Positions 33,315 to 42,335 of a stretch of 61,818 bases of DNA are shown piece after piece (the first letter of the stretch is position 1; every line of letters starts with the position of its first letter). Location: the NCBI GenBank assembly GCA_964518575.1, contig CAZFGW010000010.1, forward strand, positions 1-61,818, in the 5' to 3' direction. Below the pieces are notes generated by a model. It was given only the letters and a program-made list of their open reading frames with translations, was not told the DNA's origin and searched no databases. Both the position numbers and the translations under genes were made by a program. This DNA comes from MGBC163016 sp964518575 (lineage in GTDB: Bacteria; Actinomycetota; Coriobacteriia; Coriobacteriales; Eggerthellaceae).

Positions 33315-34699
33315 GCAAACACCCTCCTGAAATACTCATCGAGCCCCATGCCGTTCTTCGCGCGAAACTGCTCGAGCGAACCTTCAGCGAAGAGATGTCC
33401 GTTGCCCAGAAAGACAACGTCATCAAGGACCGATTCCACATCGGAAACGAGATGCGTCGATATCAAGAGCGTTGATTCGCGACGGTATCCCCCGATGATG
33501 GTTTTGAGAATGTAATCGCGGGCAGCCGGGTCAACGCCGCCGATGGGCTCGTCCAAAAGATACAGCCGCGCGCGGCGCGCCATGACCAAGATCAGCTGCA
33601 CCTTCTCCTTTGTTCCCTTCGAAAGTGCGGACATGGGCACACCCATCGGAACGGCAAGATCGTTCAGCATAGTGGTGGCGAACGTCATGTCGAAATCAGC
33701 GTAGAAATCAGCGAAGAAGGCGAGCGTCTCGAATACCTTCATTGATGGGGAGAAGTACGGTCGCTCGGGAAGGTAGGACACAAACGCTTTTGTAGCGGTA
33801 CTGGGTGCCATGCCGAGCAAGGTGATGCTCCCACCGCTTGGTTGCAAAAGCCCTGCCGCAAGCTTCATAAGCGTGGTCTTGCCGCTGCCGTTCGGTCCGA
33901 GAAGTCCGACGATACGTCCTGGCTCGAGCGTGAGATTCACGTTATCGAGGGCAACGGTACCGCCATACCACTTCGAAAGATTGCGGCACTCCAAAAGCGG
34001 TGCGTTTTGAGGGCGAAGGGGCTGTTGGAAAACGGCTTGAGCGTATGAGTTTGCGGTCGCACCGGCAGGGATGTCCGCAGGCGCACCAACTGGCACGCTG
34101 ACAGGTGCGCTGACCGGCGTATTGACAGGCGGAGCGGGAGCGCTCTCAACAGGCGACGCGGGAGGCGTTTGCAGCTCTTCGGGTACAAGAGCAGGATGAT
34201 AGAAGATATACATATCCTCATCGTGCCCGAGCTTATCGCGAAATCCCTTCGGAATAAGCCCAACCTGCGTAAATCCCAACTGCTTGTAAAGCGCGATTGC
34301 AGCGGTGTTGCTCGCGACGACGGCATTGAACTGCAAGCCGGTGAACCCTAAGGGTGCAAGGTGCGCGAGGCTGTCCTGAACGAGCGCACGCCCCACACCC
34401 CGCCCTCGATCCGTAGAGGCGACCGCATAACTGGCGTTCGCAACCGCAGAACACCGCCCGATATTATTCGGATGCAGAATGTAAAGCCCGCACACACGCT
34501 CGGTCGCAACACCCGTGACCGGATCGACGACTCGCTCCACGGCAACCGCCGTGCGCGTTTGCGTTTCGAAGAAGGCGCGCGCCGCATCATCGTCCGGCAG
34601 TGGTTCGATTTGAGGAAACGCCATGCCCTCAAGAACGACTTCGTTCCAGATATCGCGCATAGCTCCCACGTCTTCGACCCGGAATGTTCGTATGTCCAT
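33308..34699 (-). CDS. GNAT acetyltransferase fused to an ABC ATPase
   Basis: This 463-residue protein has two complete domains in one uninterrupted frame. Residues 1-170 form a GNAT N-acetyltransferase with the acetyl-CoA loop RGRGVGRALVQ (98-108) and the terminal strand pattern NTAAIALYKQLGF. Residues 171-235 are a Pro/Ala/Val-rich linker. Residues 236-463 are an ABC ATPase with Walker A GPNGSGKTT (268-276), the variant signature LSKGTKEKVQL, Walker B LYLLDEPIGGVD and the switch STHLVSD. The ATG at 34699 lies behind AAGGAA; the frame is open to 34870. Transport is likely with the overlapping permease gene. The fusion suggests acetylation coupled to export or resistance; this is inference. 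I know no standard family with this order. Confidence 0.85.
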   Translation of the reverse strand: MDIRTFRVEDVGAMRDIWNEVVLEGMAFPQIEPLPDDDAARAFFETQTRTAVAVERVVDPVTGVATERVCGLYILHPNNIGRCSAVANASYAVASTDRGRGVGRALVQDSLAHLAPLGFTGLQFNAVVASNTAAIALYKQLGFTQVGLIPKGFRDKLGHDEDMYIFYHPALVPEELQTPPASPVESAPAPPVNTPVSAPVSVPVGAPADIPAGATANSYAQAVFQQPLRPQNAPLLECRNLSKWYGGTVALDNVNLTLEPGRIVGLLGPNGSGKTTLMKLAAGLLQPSGGSITLLGMAPSTATKAFVSYLPERPYFSPSMKVFETLAFFADFYADFDMTFATTMLNDLAVPMGVPMSALSKGTKEKVQLILVMARRARLYLLDEPIGGVDPAARDYILKTIIGGYRRESTLLISTHLVSDVESVLDDVVFLGNGHLFAEGSLEQFRAKNGMGLDEYFRRVFAC

Positions 34700-34830
34700 G
34701 ACCGTTCCTTCGCGATTGAAATAACTTGCTTGTGGACCGTTCCTAATAGTATCGCGATATTCGCCTTCGCAAAACCTGACAACGTTGAAACAAACACGGG
34801 CGGAAGGTCTGATTTCGCGCGCGTCTGTGC

Positions 34831-34836
34831 CATGAT
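34831..34836 (+). promoter_or_regulatory. Candidate -10 box, leaderless geometry (P-type ATPase)
   Basis: CATGAT ends 6 bases before the ATG at 34843. There is no Shine-Dalgarno sequence and no good -35 box. It is listed because the same spacing recurs at three other genes lacking ribosome sites. Confidence 0.25.
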
Positions 34837-34842
34837 GAACCG

Positions 34843-37251
34843 ATGGAACACGACGCGAACATACCCGCACCGCTCCTCGAACAGGGTCTTTCCGCCGACG
34901 CGGTCGAAAAGCGCATTGCCGCCGGCAACGTCAATACCGACGCAACCATCCAAACGCGCTCAGTCGGGCAAATCATCCGCGCCAACGTTTGTACCCTTTT
35001 CAATTTCGTAAATGTCATTCTGGCGCTCTGCGTTGCAATAACCGGTTCGTTCAAAAACATGCTCTTCATGCTGGTGATCATCATCAATGCATGCATCGGC
35101 ATCGTGCAGGAGATCCGCTCAAAGCGTCTGACGGACAAACTTGCCATCGTCGTCGCCTCGAAAGCGGAGGTCATCCGAAACGGCGCACTCACGAACATCC
35201 CTGTCGACCACATCGTTTTGGACGACATCATCAAACTGGGGCGCGGCGATCAGGTTCCCGCCGACTGCACTGTGGTTGAAGGCACATGCAAAACAGACGA
35301 AAGCCTGCTCACCGGCGAGAGCAAGCCCGTTCCGAAAAAGGAGGGCGACGAACTCCTCAGCGGATCGTTTTTGGAATCGGGCACGGTCTACGCGCGCGTC
35401 ATCCACGTGGGCACGGACAATTTCGCGGCGCGCATGACCGCGGAGGCAAAACAGCACAAAGCTATCAATTCCGAGATCATGATCGGCGTGAATGCCATCA
35501 TCAAGTACGTAAGCATCGCGCTCCTCCCACTGGGTCTGCTGCTGTTCGCCAGCCAATTCTTCTGGCAACGCATCGCCTGGGACTCCGCCGTGCTCTCCAC
35601 CGTATCGGCGCTCGTGGGCATGATCCCCGAAGGCTTGATCCTGCTGACCTCCACCGTTTTGGCGGTGGCGGTGATCCGCCTGTCCAAATACAACGTCCTC
35701 GTGCAACAGCTGTACTGCATCGAAACGCTCGCACGCGTGAACGTCCTCTGTCTGGACAAAACGGGCACCATCACCACGGGCAACATGGCGGTTACTGCAG
35801 TGGTGCCAGTTGAAGGAGATGGCGAATCGGAGGCGTCGTTGGACAGCCTGTTCGCCTCGCTCGCTGCCGCGGACGAGGATCCGAACGACACCGCATCGGC
35901 AATCCAGCGGTTTTATCGCGAAAACCCCGCACGGGTGGGAGCCATCCGACCGGCGAAGCGCGTGATTCCCTTCTCCTCGGAAGCGAAGTACTCCGGAGCC
36001 GTCTTCGATACGAACGATGCCTATGTTATGGGTGCGGCGCAATTCGTTCTGTCCTCGGAGCCCGAAAAGCTTACCCATATTCAGAACCAGCTTGACGCGC
36101 TGACGGCGCTCAGCCGCGTGCTGCTTCTGGCGCGCGTTGACGGCTTCACGCAAAGCGGGCTGATCGAAGGAGGCGTCCAGCCGCTCGGCTTCATCTGCAT
36201 TGAGGACGAGATCCGCAAAACCGCACCGCAGACGATCAAGTACTTCATCGAACAAGGAGTGACGCTTAAGGTCATCTCGGGAGACGATCCCCATACCGTT
36301 TCAGGTATCGCGCAGAAAGCGGGCATTCCCGGCGCCGACAAGTTCATCGATGCCACCGAGCTCACCACGCCTGAGCAGATCGAGCACGCGATCACCACGT
36401 ACAGCGTTTTCGGACGCGTCAAGCCCGACCAGAAGAAAGCGTTCGTCAAAGCGCTGCAAAGTGAGGGTAATACCGTTGCGATGACGGGCGACGGCGTCAA
36501 CGACGTGCTCGCCCTGAAGAGCGCAGACTGTAGCGTTGCCATGGCGTCGGGCGCAGACGCCGCGCGCAACGTGGCACAGCTCGTATTGGTAGACAATGAT
36601 TTCGCGAGCATGCCTCATGTGGTTGCGGAAGGGCGGCGCTCCATCAACAATCTCCAGCGTTCTGCCTCGCTCTTCCTAGTGAAAACGCTGCTCTCCATCA
36701 GCGCCGCCATCCTGTTCATCATCCTTCCGTGGCAGTATCCCTTTGAGCCCATCCAGATGACGTTGGTCTCCGCGTTCACCATCGGGCTTCCCTCATTCGT
36801 GCTCGCACTTGAGCAGAATCACGACCTGGTCAGAGGGCATTTCCTTGCGAATTGCATTGTCCGTTCGATTCCGGGTGCAATCTGCGGACTCGTGAGCATC
36901 ATCGTCATGTGTGCGATCGGCTACCTTGCGCTTGGATTGGAGTACAAGCAGGTCTCGACCTTGTGCGTGTTCACGTTGTCCTTCATCGGCATGTTGCTGA
37001 TCATCCGCCTCAGTATCCCGTTCAATGTGTTGCGCGGAGCGCTTCTCGTGGTTGTAGTGGGCGGAACGATTCTTTGTGCCACGTTGTTCCACAATCTGTT
37101 CGACATTGCGCCGTTCACCATGTCCATGGCGGTGATGCTCGCGTGTGTTTGTGTGGCGAATGCAGTCGTGTTCCAGATTCTCTATAACGTCATCACCGAC
37201 CGATACCGCCGCTATACCAGTAACCCCGATGAACGTATCCGGTTGGTTTGA
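34843..37251 (+). CDS. CtpE/CaxP-like cation P-type ATPase
   Basis: This is an 802-residue membrane pump. The phosphorylation motif is CLDKTGTITTG with Asp305, the actuator motif is LLTGES near 155-160, and the membrane cation motif is GMIPEGL near residue 259-265. The hinge is TGDGVNDVLALKSADCSVAM, and about ten hydrophobic helices are present. The PEGL helix and the compact N terminus place it with the CtpE/CaxP group, whose studied members handle calcium. Heavy-metal CPX motifs are absent. The ATG at 34843 lacks a ribosome site. It is divergent from the GNAT-ABC gene, with 143 bases between. Regulation is not visible. Calcium is the best guess for substrate. Confidence 0.88.
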   Translation: MEHDANIPAPLLEQGLSADAVEKRIAAGNVNTDATIQTRSVGQIIRANVCTLFNFVNVILALCVAITGSFKNMLFMLVIIINACIGIVQEIRSKRLTDKLAIVVASKAEVIRNGALTNIPVDHIVLDDIIKLGRGDQVPADCTVVEGTCKTDESLLTGESKPVPKKEGDELLSGSFLESGTVYARVIHVGTDNFAARMTAEAKQHKAINSEIMIGVNAIIKYVSIALLPLGLLLFASQFFWQRIAWDSAVLSTVSALVGMIPEGLILLTSTVLAVAVIRLSKYNVLVQQLYCIETLARVNVLCLDKTGTITTGNMAVTAVVPVEGDGESEASLDSLFASLAAADEDPNDTASAIQRFYRENPARVGAIRPAKRVIPFSSEAKYSGAVFDTNDAYVMGAAQFVLSSEPEKLTHIQNQLDALTALSRVLLLARVDGFTQSGLIEGGVQPLGFICIEDEIRKTAPQTIKYFIEQGVTLKVISGDDPHTVSGIAQKAGIPGADKFIDATELTTPEQIEHAITTYSVFGRVKPDQKKAFVKALQSEGNTVAMTGDGVNDVLALKSADCSVAMASGADAARNVAQLVLVDNDFASMPHVVAEGRRSINNLQRSASLFLVKTLLSISAAILFIILPWQYPFEPIQMTLVSAFTIGLPSFVLALEQNHDLVRGHFLANCIVRSIPGAICGLVSIIVMCAIGYLALGLEYKQVSTLCVFTLSFIGMLLIIRLSIPFNVLRGALLVVVVGGTILCATLFHNLFDIAPFTMSMAVMLACVCVANAVVFQILYNVITDRYRRYTSNPDERIRLV

Positions 37252-37274
37252 TCTATTAAATGAGGAAATCATTC

Positions 37275-37430
37275 AGGTTGACGTTGGGGCGAGATTCATC
37301 TCGCCCGCAAACGATGCAACCATGGCAGTGATGGGGATGGCGAAGGTGTTTCACGGGCGGTGATCCCAAATGCAACGTCCCCAGCCATGTATCATTGCGG
37401 GCGCGAATAAATCGCGCCCCAACGTCTATT
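37275..37430. repeat. REPIN-like inverted doublet, variant right unit
   Basis: The left unit GGGGCGAGATTCATCTCGCC lies within 37283-37308. The right unit GGGCGCGAATAAATCGCGCC lies within 37397-37423 and carries compensating changes on both sides of the palindrome. AACGTCTATTCCC follows as the right arm. Covarying bases suggest selection for the hairpin. Confidence 0.8.
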
Positions 37431-37479
37431 CCCTATTCTCTCCGTATTTGATTCGTTGTTGGTTACGAATGGTTCGCCG

Positions 37480-38439
37480 TCACACCACAGGCATCCAATA
37501 CAAAACCTGCGAATGCAACGTTCGCGGCACCGACACCAACTGCACATCGAACTTCAACGACGGCTCAACCGTCTTCTTCGCGCTATGCAACCGCATCGAA
37601 ATCTGCCATCCCTTATCAAGAACGATGAGCGCCGTGGTATCCGACCCTTCCGCCATCCCGATGTAATGGATCAACGACGGCATCTCCGTTTTCCGCAACG
37701 ACACGCGCGCTGCGCCCTGCGAACTGGCACGCCCAAGGGTCTCGTTCGTGTTGATAGCTTCGAGCGTGTTATACCGCCCACGATCTTCGGTCATGATCTT
37801 ATAAAAGTCTTCCCGCCCGAGCATGTAATGGATCAAACTCTGCGCAACCGTTTTCGGGTCGGACTCATACAATCGCTTGAGCTCATTGATGAAACTCTTC
37901 AGAATGGGCTCGTAAAAAAGCTCGTGCGTATCCGCGGGCCACACCGCCTGTCCGCCGCTTGAATCCCGCAGCGCTTGCATCTCAGCGAAAACAGGACGGA
38001 TCTCGCTCCAATACTGCGCCGTACACGGCACACCGAGCCACTTTTCGCCAAAATCGATCGTACCGGACAAGCGCGGATGCTTCACGGCTTGATGGTTGTG
38101 CTTGCACGAAATGCCGATCTCCCAGCCACCGCGGCGCAAAACGACATCGCGCACATCTCCCGAGATTCCCATCGCATCGGCTTGGATCTCCAACTCCATC
38201 TGACCGCAACTGGTATCGCTCATCATCGGCTCGAGATAGCAAAGTGCCTGCACCGCGGCAGCCGCAGCTTCGTCAAGGTCTGTCTGCGCACGCGCGGGCA
38301 ACGACTCATAGCACTGCCGCGCCGTCTCCATGGGGGCGTTATTGACGATGACGGCATCCAGAGCAGCGTTCTGCGCAAGACACTTGACCATGGCATACTC
38401 GAACGCCTTGCCGTTGCGCGTCTGATTACCCGCGGGCAT
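37480..38439 (-). CDS. HaeIII family type II restriction endonuclease
   Basis: This is a 319-residue endonuclease resembling R.HaeIII, which cuts GGCC. The best-kept stretch is VVLRRGGWEIGISCKHNHQ (about 120-138) followed by AVKHPRLS, which holds the likely catalytic acid/lysine set of the family. DFGEKWLGVPC follows. The length agrees with R.HaeIII (about 318). The ATG at 38439 begins 1 base after the methyltransferase stop, and GGGGATT gives the ribosome site within the end of that gene, so methylase precedes nuclease. There is no controller gene. The specificity is supported independently by the extreme rarity of GGCC across this window. Confidence 0.9.
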   Translation of the reverse strand: MPAGNQTRNGKAFEYAMVKCLAQNAALDAVIVNNAPMETARQCYESLPARAQTDLDEAAAAAVQALCYLEPMMSDTSCGQMELEIQADAMGISGDVRDVVLRRGGWEIGISCKHNHQAVKHPRLSGTIDFGEKWLGVPCTAQYWSEIRPVFAEMQALRDSSGGQAVWPADTHELFYEPILKSFINELKRLYESDPKTVAQSLIHYMLGREDFYKIMTEDRGRYNTLEAINTNETLGRASSQGAARVSLRKTEMPSLIHYIGMAEGSDTTALIVLDKGWQISMRLHSAKKTVEPSLKFDVQLVSVPRTLHSQVLYWMPVV

Positions 38440-38440
38440 G

Positions 38441-39370
38441 CTAATCCCCGATCACGCTGCGCACCGACGATGCCACATGTTCGGCCAACACCACGGGTAC
38501 CGCATTGCCGATCTGCTTGTAGATGCTGCGGATATCGCCGAAAAACTCCATGTCATGCGGAAAAGTCTGGATAGCAGCGGCTTCCCGCCAACTCAGCCGT
38601 CGCGTCTCTGCTCCGGCGCCGAACTCCCAGCGATCCTTCCCCAGCTTCACCATATCGGGCGAACCAGGCCACAACGACACCTGTTTCGCCATCGCGGGGA
38701 TCGTGTAGGAAACCTCGTCCCACCCCCGCTTCCGATTCCGCGACATATACCGAGACGAGAACGCATCCTGGCATACCTCCTCGGGCTGCGCTTCCGGGAG
38801 ATCCTCCAGAACGTCGCGCAGGGTGACGCGCTTGACATCCGGTTGCTCGATGGTGAATGCGGAAACGCCGAGGTCCTTCCTGAACCCGACGATGATGACG
38901 CGCTCTCGATCCTGCGGGACGCCGAAATCACACGCATTGACGAGCTGATAGAACGTGTCATACCCACAATTGGAGAAGTCCTCGATGATAGCCTCGATCA
39001 CATCTCCATGCCCCATGGTCAGAAGCCCCTTCACGTTCTCCGCGACGAACGCCTTCGGCTGGCTCCGTTTGACAAGACGCACAAAATGCTTGTAAAGGAA
39101 ATTGCGGCTGTCATCTATCTTCCGCGGACCGCTCAGGCTGAATCCCTGGCAAGGAAACCCACCGAGCACGACGTCGGAGCTCGGAATGGACTCCTCGTCG
39201 ATCTTCGTTATATCCCCGCAGACAACATCTGCGGTACTCCAAGCTTGATGAGTTTTACAAGCATCTTTGTCGGAGTCGTTCGCCCAGATTACCTTGAAGC
39301 CCTGGTTCTCGAACCCCATATCCAGCCCCCCTGCGCCGCAGAACAAGCTGACCGCTGTAAATTCTCTCAT
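38441..39370 (-). CDS. DNA cytosine-5 methyltransferase (GGCC-type)
   Basis: This 309-residue C5 methyltransferase has all major motifs. Motif I is SLFCGAGGLDMGF. Motif IV is GGFPCQGFS, with catalytic Cys74. Motif VI is FVAENVKG, motif VIII is QDRERV, and motif X is YKQIGNAVPV. It should protect the host DNA against the nuclease encoded next by methylating cytosine in the shared target, predicted to be GGCC from the HaeIII-type partner. The ATG at 39370 lies behind AAGGAGGGG. The target-recognition region lies at about 190-260. It is the first gene of the two-gene operon, so methylation would be established before cutting. Confidence 0.92.
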   Translation of the reverse strand: MREFTAVSLFCGAGGLDMGFENQGFKVIWANDSDKDACKTHQAWSTADVVCGDITKIDEESIPSSDVVLGGFPCQGFSLSGPRKIDDSRNFLYKHFVRLVKRSQPKAFVAENVKGLLTMGHGDVIEAIIEDFSNCGYDTFYQLVNACDFGVPQDRERVIIVGFRKDLGVSAFTIEQPDVKRVTLRDVLEDLPEAQPEEVCQDAFSSRYMSRNRKRGWDEVSYTIPAMAKQVSLWPGSPDMVKLGKDRWEFGAGAETRRLSWREAAAIQTFPHDMEFFGDIRSIYKQIGNAVPVVLAEHVASSVRSVIGD

Positions 39371-39585
39371 CTCCCCTCCTTACCACACACTCGACCGCGC
39401 TTTAACAAGGCTCCCTTTGAGCCTTGCACGCAAGCGTTTCTTCAGAACCTCTTGATACGGTACCAATCCATCGAGACATACCTGTACCACAAAGGGTACA
39501 AATGCACGTTGTTGTTATGCAGAATAGTACACTACCACCCGCGCGTTGCACTCAGCGCCGAACGAGCTTTCCCCGACCGCTCTTC

Positions 39586-40221
39586 CTATTGCTCCTTAAC
39601 GGGAATGCGAATGACCGTTTTGAGCTTGTCGGCTGCCGTGCGACGCGGATCCGAGAGATAGATCTCGTGATGGAAACGCGGTCCATTCTCGTCGGGAACG
39701 AGTCCCTTGCTCTGAGCAAATCGACAGAGCTCCTCAATGGTTGCCGGCTCATCGTCATAGGGACCGACGTAGAGGCACTGCACGCAAAGCCCCTCATCGA
39801 TCGTGAGGAATTCCGCAGCCGAAAAGTCCATCTTCTTCTTACGAGCCGCCTCCTCTTTCGCCCAAGCGAATACCTCGGGAGTGACGAACTCGGGAAGTCT
39901 GATGCAGCTGATCCACGCGAACTCGTCCTTGCGCGCCGGGTCGAACAGACCGTCTGAATCGGGGAGGTACCAAAACCCTTCGAGCGGCGGAACAACATAG
40001 GGAAAATAGCCCTCGATCGTTACGTCCGCTTTCGGTGCCATCTTGATCGTGAACGAAATACCGTACAGAAGCTGGAGCGCGTGCTGATATGCGCCACCCT
40101 CGACATTCGGATTGCCCGTACCGCGAACCGCTACATAATTAATGGGCTCCATGGTGATCAGCGACGGCTTCTTCGAAGGCTGGTAGATGTCCTTGTATTC
40201 CTTTTTGTAATCGAATGCCAC
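39586..40221 (-). CDS. GyrI-like small-molecule-binding domain protein
   Basis: This is a 211-residue cytoplasmic protein with one GyrI-like/AraC effector-binding fold. It has the ITMEPINYVAVRGTGNPN opening strand and hairpin (about 22-39), an aromatic-lined interior (EGYFPYVVPPLEGFWYLPD) and the GLCVQCLYVGPYDDEPATIE repeat half (about 143-162). Stand-alone members bind hydrophobic compounds, and some hydrolyse them; the ligand here is unknown. The start is GTG at 40221 behind AAAGGAG. There is no DNA-binding domain. It is separate from the restriction operon. Confidence 0.8.
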   Translation of the reverse strand: MAFDYKKEYKDIYQPSKKPSLITMEPINYVAVRGTGNPNVEGGAYQHALQLLYGISFTIKMAPKADVTIEGYFPYVVPPLEGFWYLPDSDGLFDPARKDEFAWISCIRLPEFVTPEVFAWAKEEAARKKKMDFSAAEFLTIDEGLCVQCLYVGPYDDEPATIEELCRFAQSKGLVPDENGPRFHHEIYLSDPRRTAADKLKTVIRIPVKEQ

Positions 40222-40574
40222 AGCGCTTCTCCTTTCTTAAGCAAACAGCACAGCAAGCGCACAAGGCGGCTTTCGCAACTCCCGCGCGGACTATTTCATA
40301 CGCAACCATACATGATGGTAACAGGAATACGTCAAACCAAGCGGCGGTAATCATTTTGCAACAACCCCTCCATACAATCGGGGCAGATGAAGCGTGAAGG
40401 CTCGAATCGAAGGCTTGCATTGCGGGGGATCTCAAGGGCGCACTGGTCTTGATGACTCAACAACATAAAGGCTCGAAGATTCAGGGATTCAAGAACCTGA
40501 AGTCTCAAAGCACAAAAATCTCAAAGCCCTCAGCATCATGACAAGGAACAGCCACCGAAAGAAAGCGAGCGATC
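40222..40574. other. Gene-free region upstream of the bile salt hydrolase
   Basis: These 353 bases lie between divergent genes. No gene is supported. AAGGCTCGAA occurs twice (about 40397 and 40471), and CTCAAAG-type repeats cluster at about 40500-40535. No clear -35/-10 pair or known riboswitch was recognised. Confidence 0.4.
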
Positions 40575-41546
40575 ATGTGTACAGGAATCCGATTCACCGA
40601 TTCGAACGGAAATATGTTTTGGGGACGCAATCTTGACTGGGATGAAGGCTTCGGTCAATTCCCGATCATCATGCCCAAAGGCTACAAGATTGCGCAGGCA
40701 TTCGGAAACGAATATGCCAACAAGCACGCCGCCGTGGGTATGGGCATCGAATACAACGGCTACCCCCTTTACTTCAACTGCGGCAACGACGCAGGCTTGG
40801 CGGTTGGCGGGCTGAACTTCCCCGGCTACGCGCAGTTTGAGGAGAAGCCCCTCGAGGGCAAAACCAACGTGGCGGCATACGAGGTACCGGTGTGGGTAGC
40901 GGCGAACTTCGCCACGGTTGACGAAGTCGAGGTGGCTCTGGCGAACGTTGCTATCGTGGGACAAAGAGTTGCGCCGTCCATGCCTGTGGCCATGCTGCAC
41001 TGGCATATCGCCGACGCCAAACGCAGCATCGTGGTGGAATACCAAGCCGACGGCATTCATGTATATAAGGACGAGGTCGACGTGCTCACCAATCAGCCTC
41101 CTTTCCCTTGGCACATGGAAAACCTCCGCAATTACATGAACTGCACCAGTCAGTGGGGTGGGTCGGTCACATGGGACACCAAGACGCTTGTTCCCTTCGG
41201 TGCGGGCGCAACCATGCGCGGCATCCCCGGCGATGTCTACTCAACGTCGCGTTTCGTGAAAGCAGCGTTTATCAATGCCCATCATCCCACTAAGGATGGC
41301 GAAACCGACAACGTCATGCGCATGTTCCACACCTTGGGGAGCGTCTCCTTCGTGGAGGGCTGCGCACAGACCGAGGGCGGCGGCTTTGAGATAACGCAAT
41401 TCTCCGATTGCTTCAGCGCGAAAAGCGGTATCTATTACTACAATACCTATGACAACCCGGAACTCCAGGTCGTCAGCCTGCATGATTACGCGAACGCCGA
41501 TCCTTCAGCACTCGTGAAGCCAACGCCGCGTCCTCTGACGCACTAG
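40575..41546 (+). CDS. bsh: Bile salt hydrolase (choloylglycine hydrolase)
   Basis: This 323-residue Ntn-hydrolase cleaves the amide bond of glycine- or taurine-conjugated bile acids in the cytoplasm. The active-site set of characterised bile salt hydrolases is present: Cys2 (exposed after Met removal), Arg18, Asp21, Asn81 (GGLNFPGYA), Asn173 (LTNQPPF) and Arg226 (STSRFVKAAF). The length is standard for the family. Penicillin acylases are related, but the loop GGLNFPGYA favours bile salts. A purine-rich AAAGAAAGCGAG precedes the ATG. It points to a mammalian or avian gut habitat. The adjacent upp gene, 40 bases downstream, may be co-transcribed. Confidence 0.92.
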   Translation: MCTGIRFTDSNGNMFWGRNLDWDEGFGQFPIIMPKGYKIAQAFGNEYANKHAAVGMGIEYNGYPLYFNCGNDAGLAVGGLNFPGYAQFEEKPLEGKTNVAAYEVPVWVAANFATVDEVEVALANVAIVGQRVAPSMPVAMLHWHIADAKRSIVVEYQADGIHVYKDEVDVLTNQPPFPWHMENLRNYMNCTSQWGGSVTWDTKTLVPFGAGATMRGIPGDVYSTSRFVKAAFINAHHPTKDGETDNVMRMFHTLGSVSFVEGCAQTEGGGFEITQFSDCFSAKSGIYYYNTYDNPELQVVSLHDYANADPSALVKPTPRPLTH

Positions 41547-41586
41547 GATCATCGGACGCAATTCGCACCCTCAAGGAGACTTGTCT

Positions 41587-42222
41587 ATGGGAACCCTGCA
41601 TGTCATCGATCAGCCGCTCGTCATGGCGAAGCTGACCCACATGAGAGACGAGCGCACGCCCTCTCCCGTGTTCAGGCAGCTGCTGAAAGAGATTTCGCTC
41701 CTCATGGCGTACGAGATCGCACGGGATTTCCCCACCAAGCCGACAACGGTGAAAACGCCTGTCTGCGAGGGGTTGTTCCCCGTTCTCAAAGACGACTTCT
41801 TCACGATCATTCCCATCCTGCGTGCGGGCTTGGGAATGGTCGAGGGGCTCTTGGAGCTGATGCCCTTCGCGCATGTCGGGCACATCGGGCTCGTCCGGAA
41901 CGAACAAACCCACCTGCCCGAGGAATACTACTACAAGATGCCTGAGGGGTACGAGCGCTCAACGATCATGGTGGTCGATCCGATGCTTGCCACGGGAGGA
42001 AGTGCGGTTGACGCCATCTCCAGCTTGAAGGAGCGCGGCTGCACGAATATCCGCCTGGTGAATCTCATCGCGGCGCCCGAAGGCATCGAAGCCGTACAAA
42101 CGGCACACCCGGATGTTGACATCTACGTTGCCGCCATCGATGAGGGGCTCAACGAGAACGCCTATATCGTCCCCGGTCTGGGCGATGCGGGCGACAGGAT
42201 CTTCGGAACGAAAGATATCTAG
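41587..42222 (+). CDS. upp: Uracil phosphoribosyltransferase
   Basis: This 211-residue cytoplasmic enzyme makes UMP from uracil and PRPP in pyrimidine salvage. Diagnostic stretches are LMAYEIARDFP near 42, ILRAGLGMVEG near 80, the PRPP loop MVVDPMLATGGSA near 128-140 and the C-terminal uracil-binding GLGDAGDRIFG. The length is normal. A TTG six bases earlier is in frame, but the ATG at 41587 lies at proper distance from AAGGAG. It follows the bile salt hydrolase by 40 bases. Confidence 0.95.
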   Translation: MGTLHVIDQPLVMAKLTHMRDERTPSPVFRQLLKEISLLMAYEIARDFPTKPTTVKTPVCEGLFPVLKDDFFTIIPILRAGLGMVEGLLELMPFAHVGHIGLVRNEQTHLPEEYYYKMPEGYERSTIMVVDPMLATGGSAVDAISSLKERGCTNIRLVNLIAAPEGIEAVQTAHPDVDIYVAAIDEGLNENAYIVPGLGDAGDRIFGTKDI

Positions 42223-42335
42223 GCGCGCACAAACGCGAGTAAGCAAAACGTATTCGGACTGGACTTCGTAATGGCGAAGGTGTCGGGTTGCGAGCGAGTG
42301 CAGGCTGATTGCGCGTGCCCGCGAGCCGAGCACGC

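Noticed and set aside
37251..39586. Recently acquired restriction island
   Set aside because: No integrase, tRNA or composition break is seen, and GGCC is depleted throughout the window, which fits long residence.
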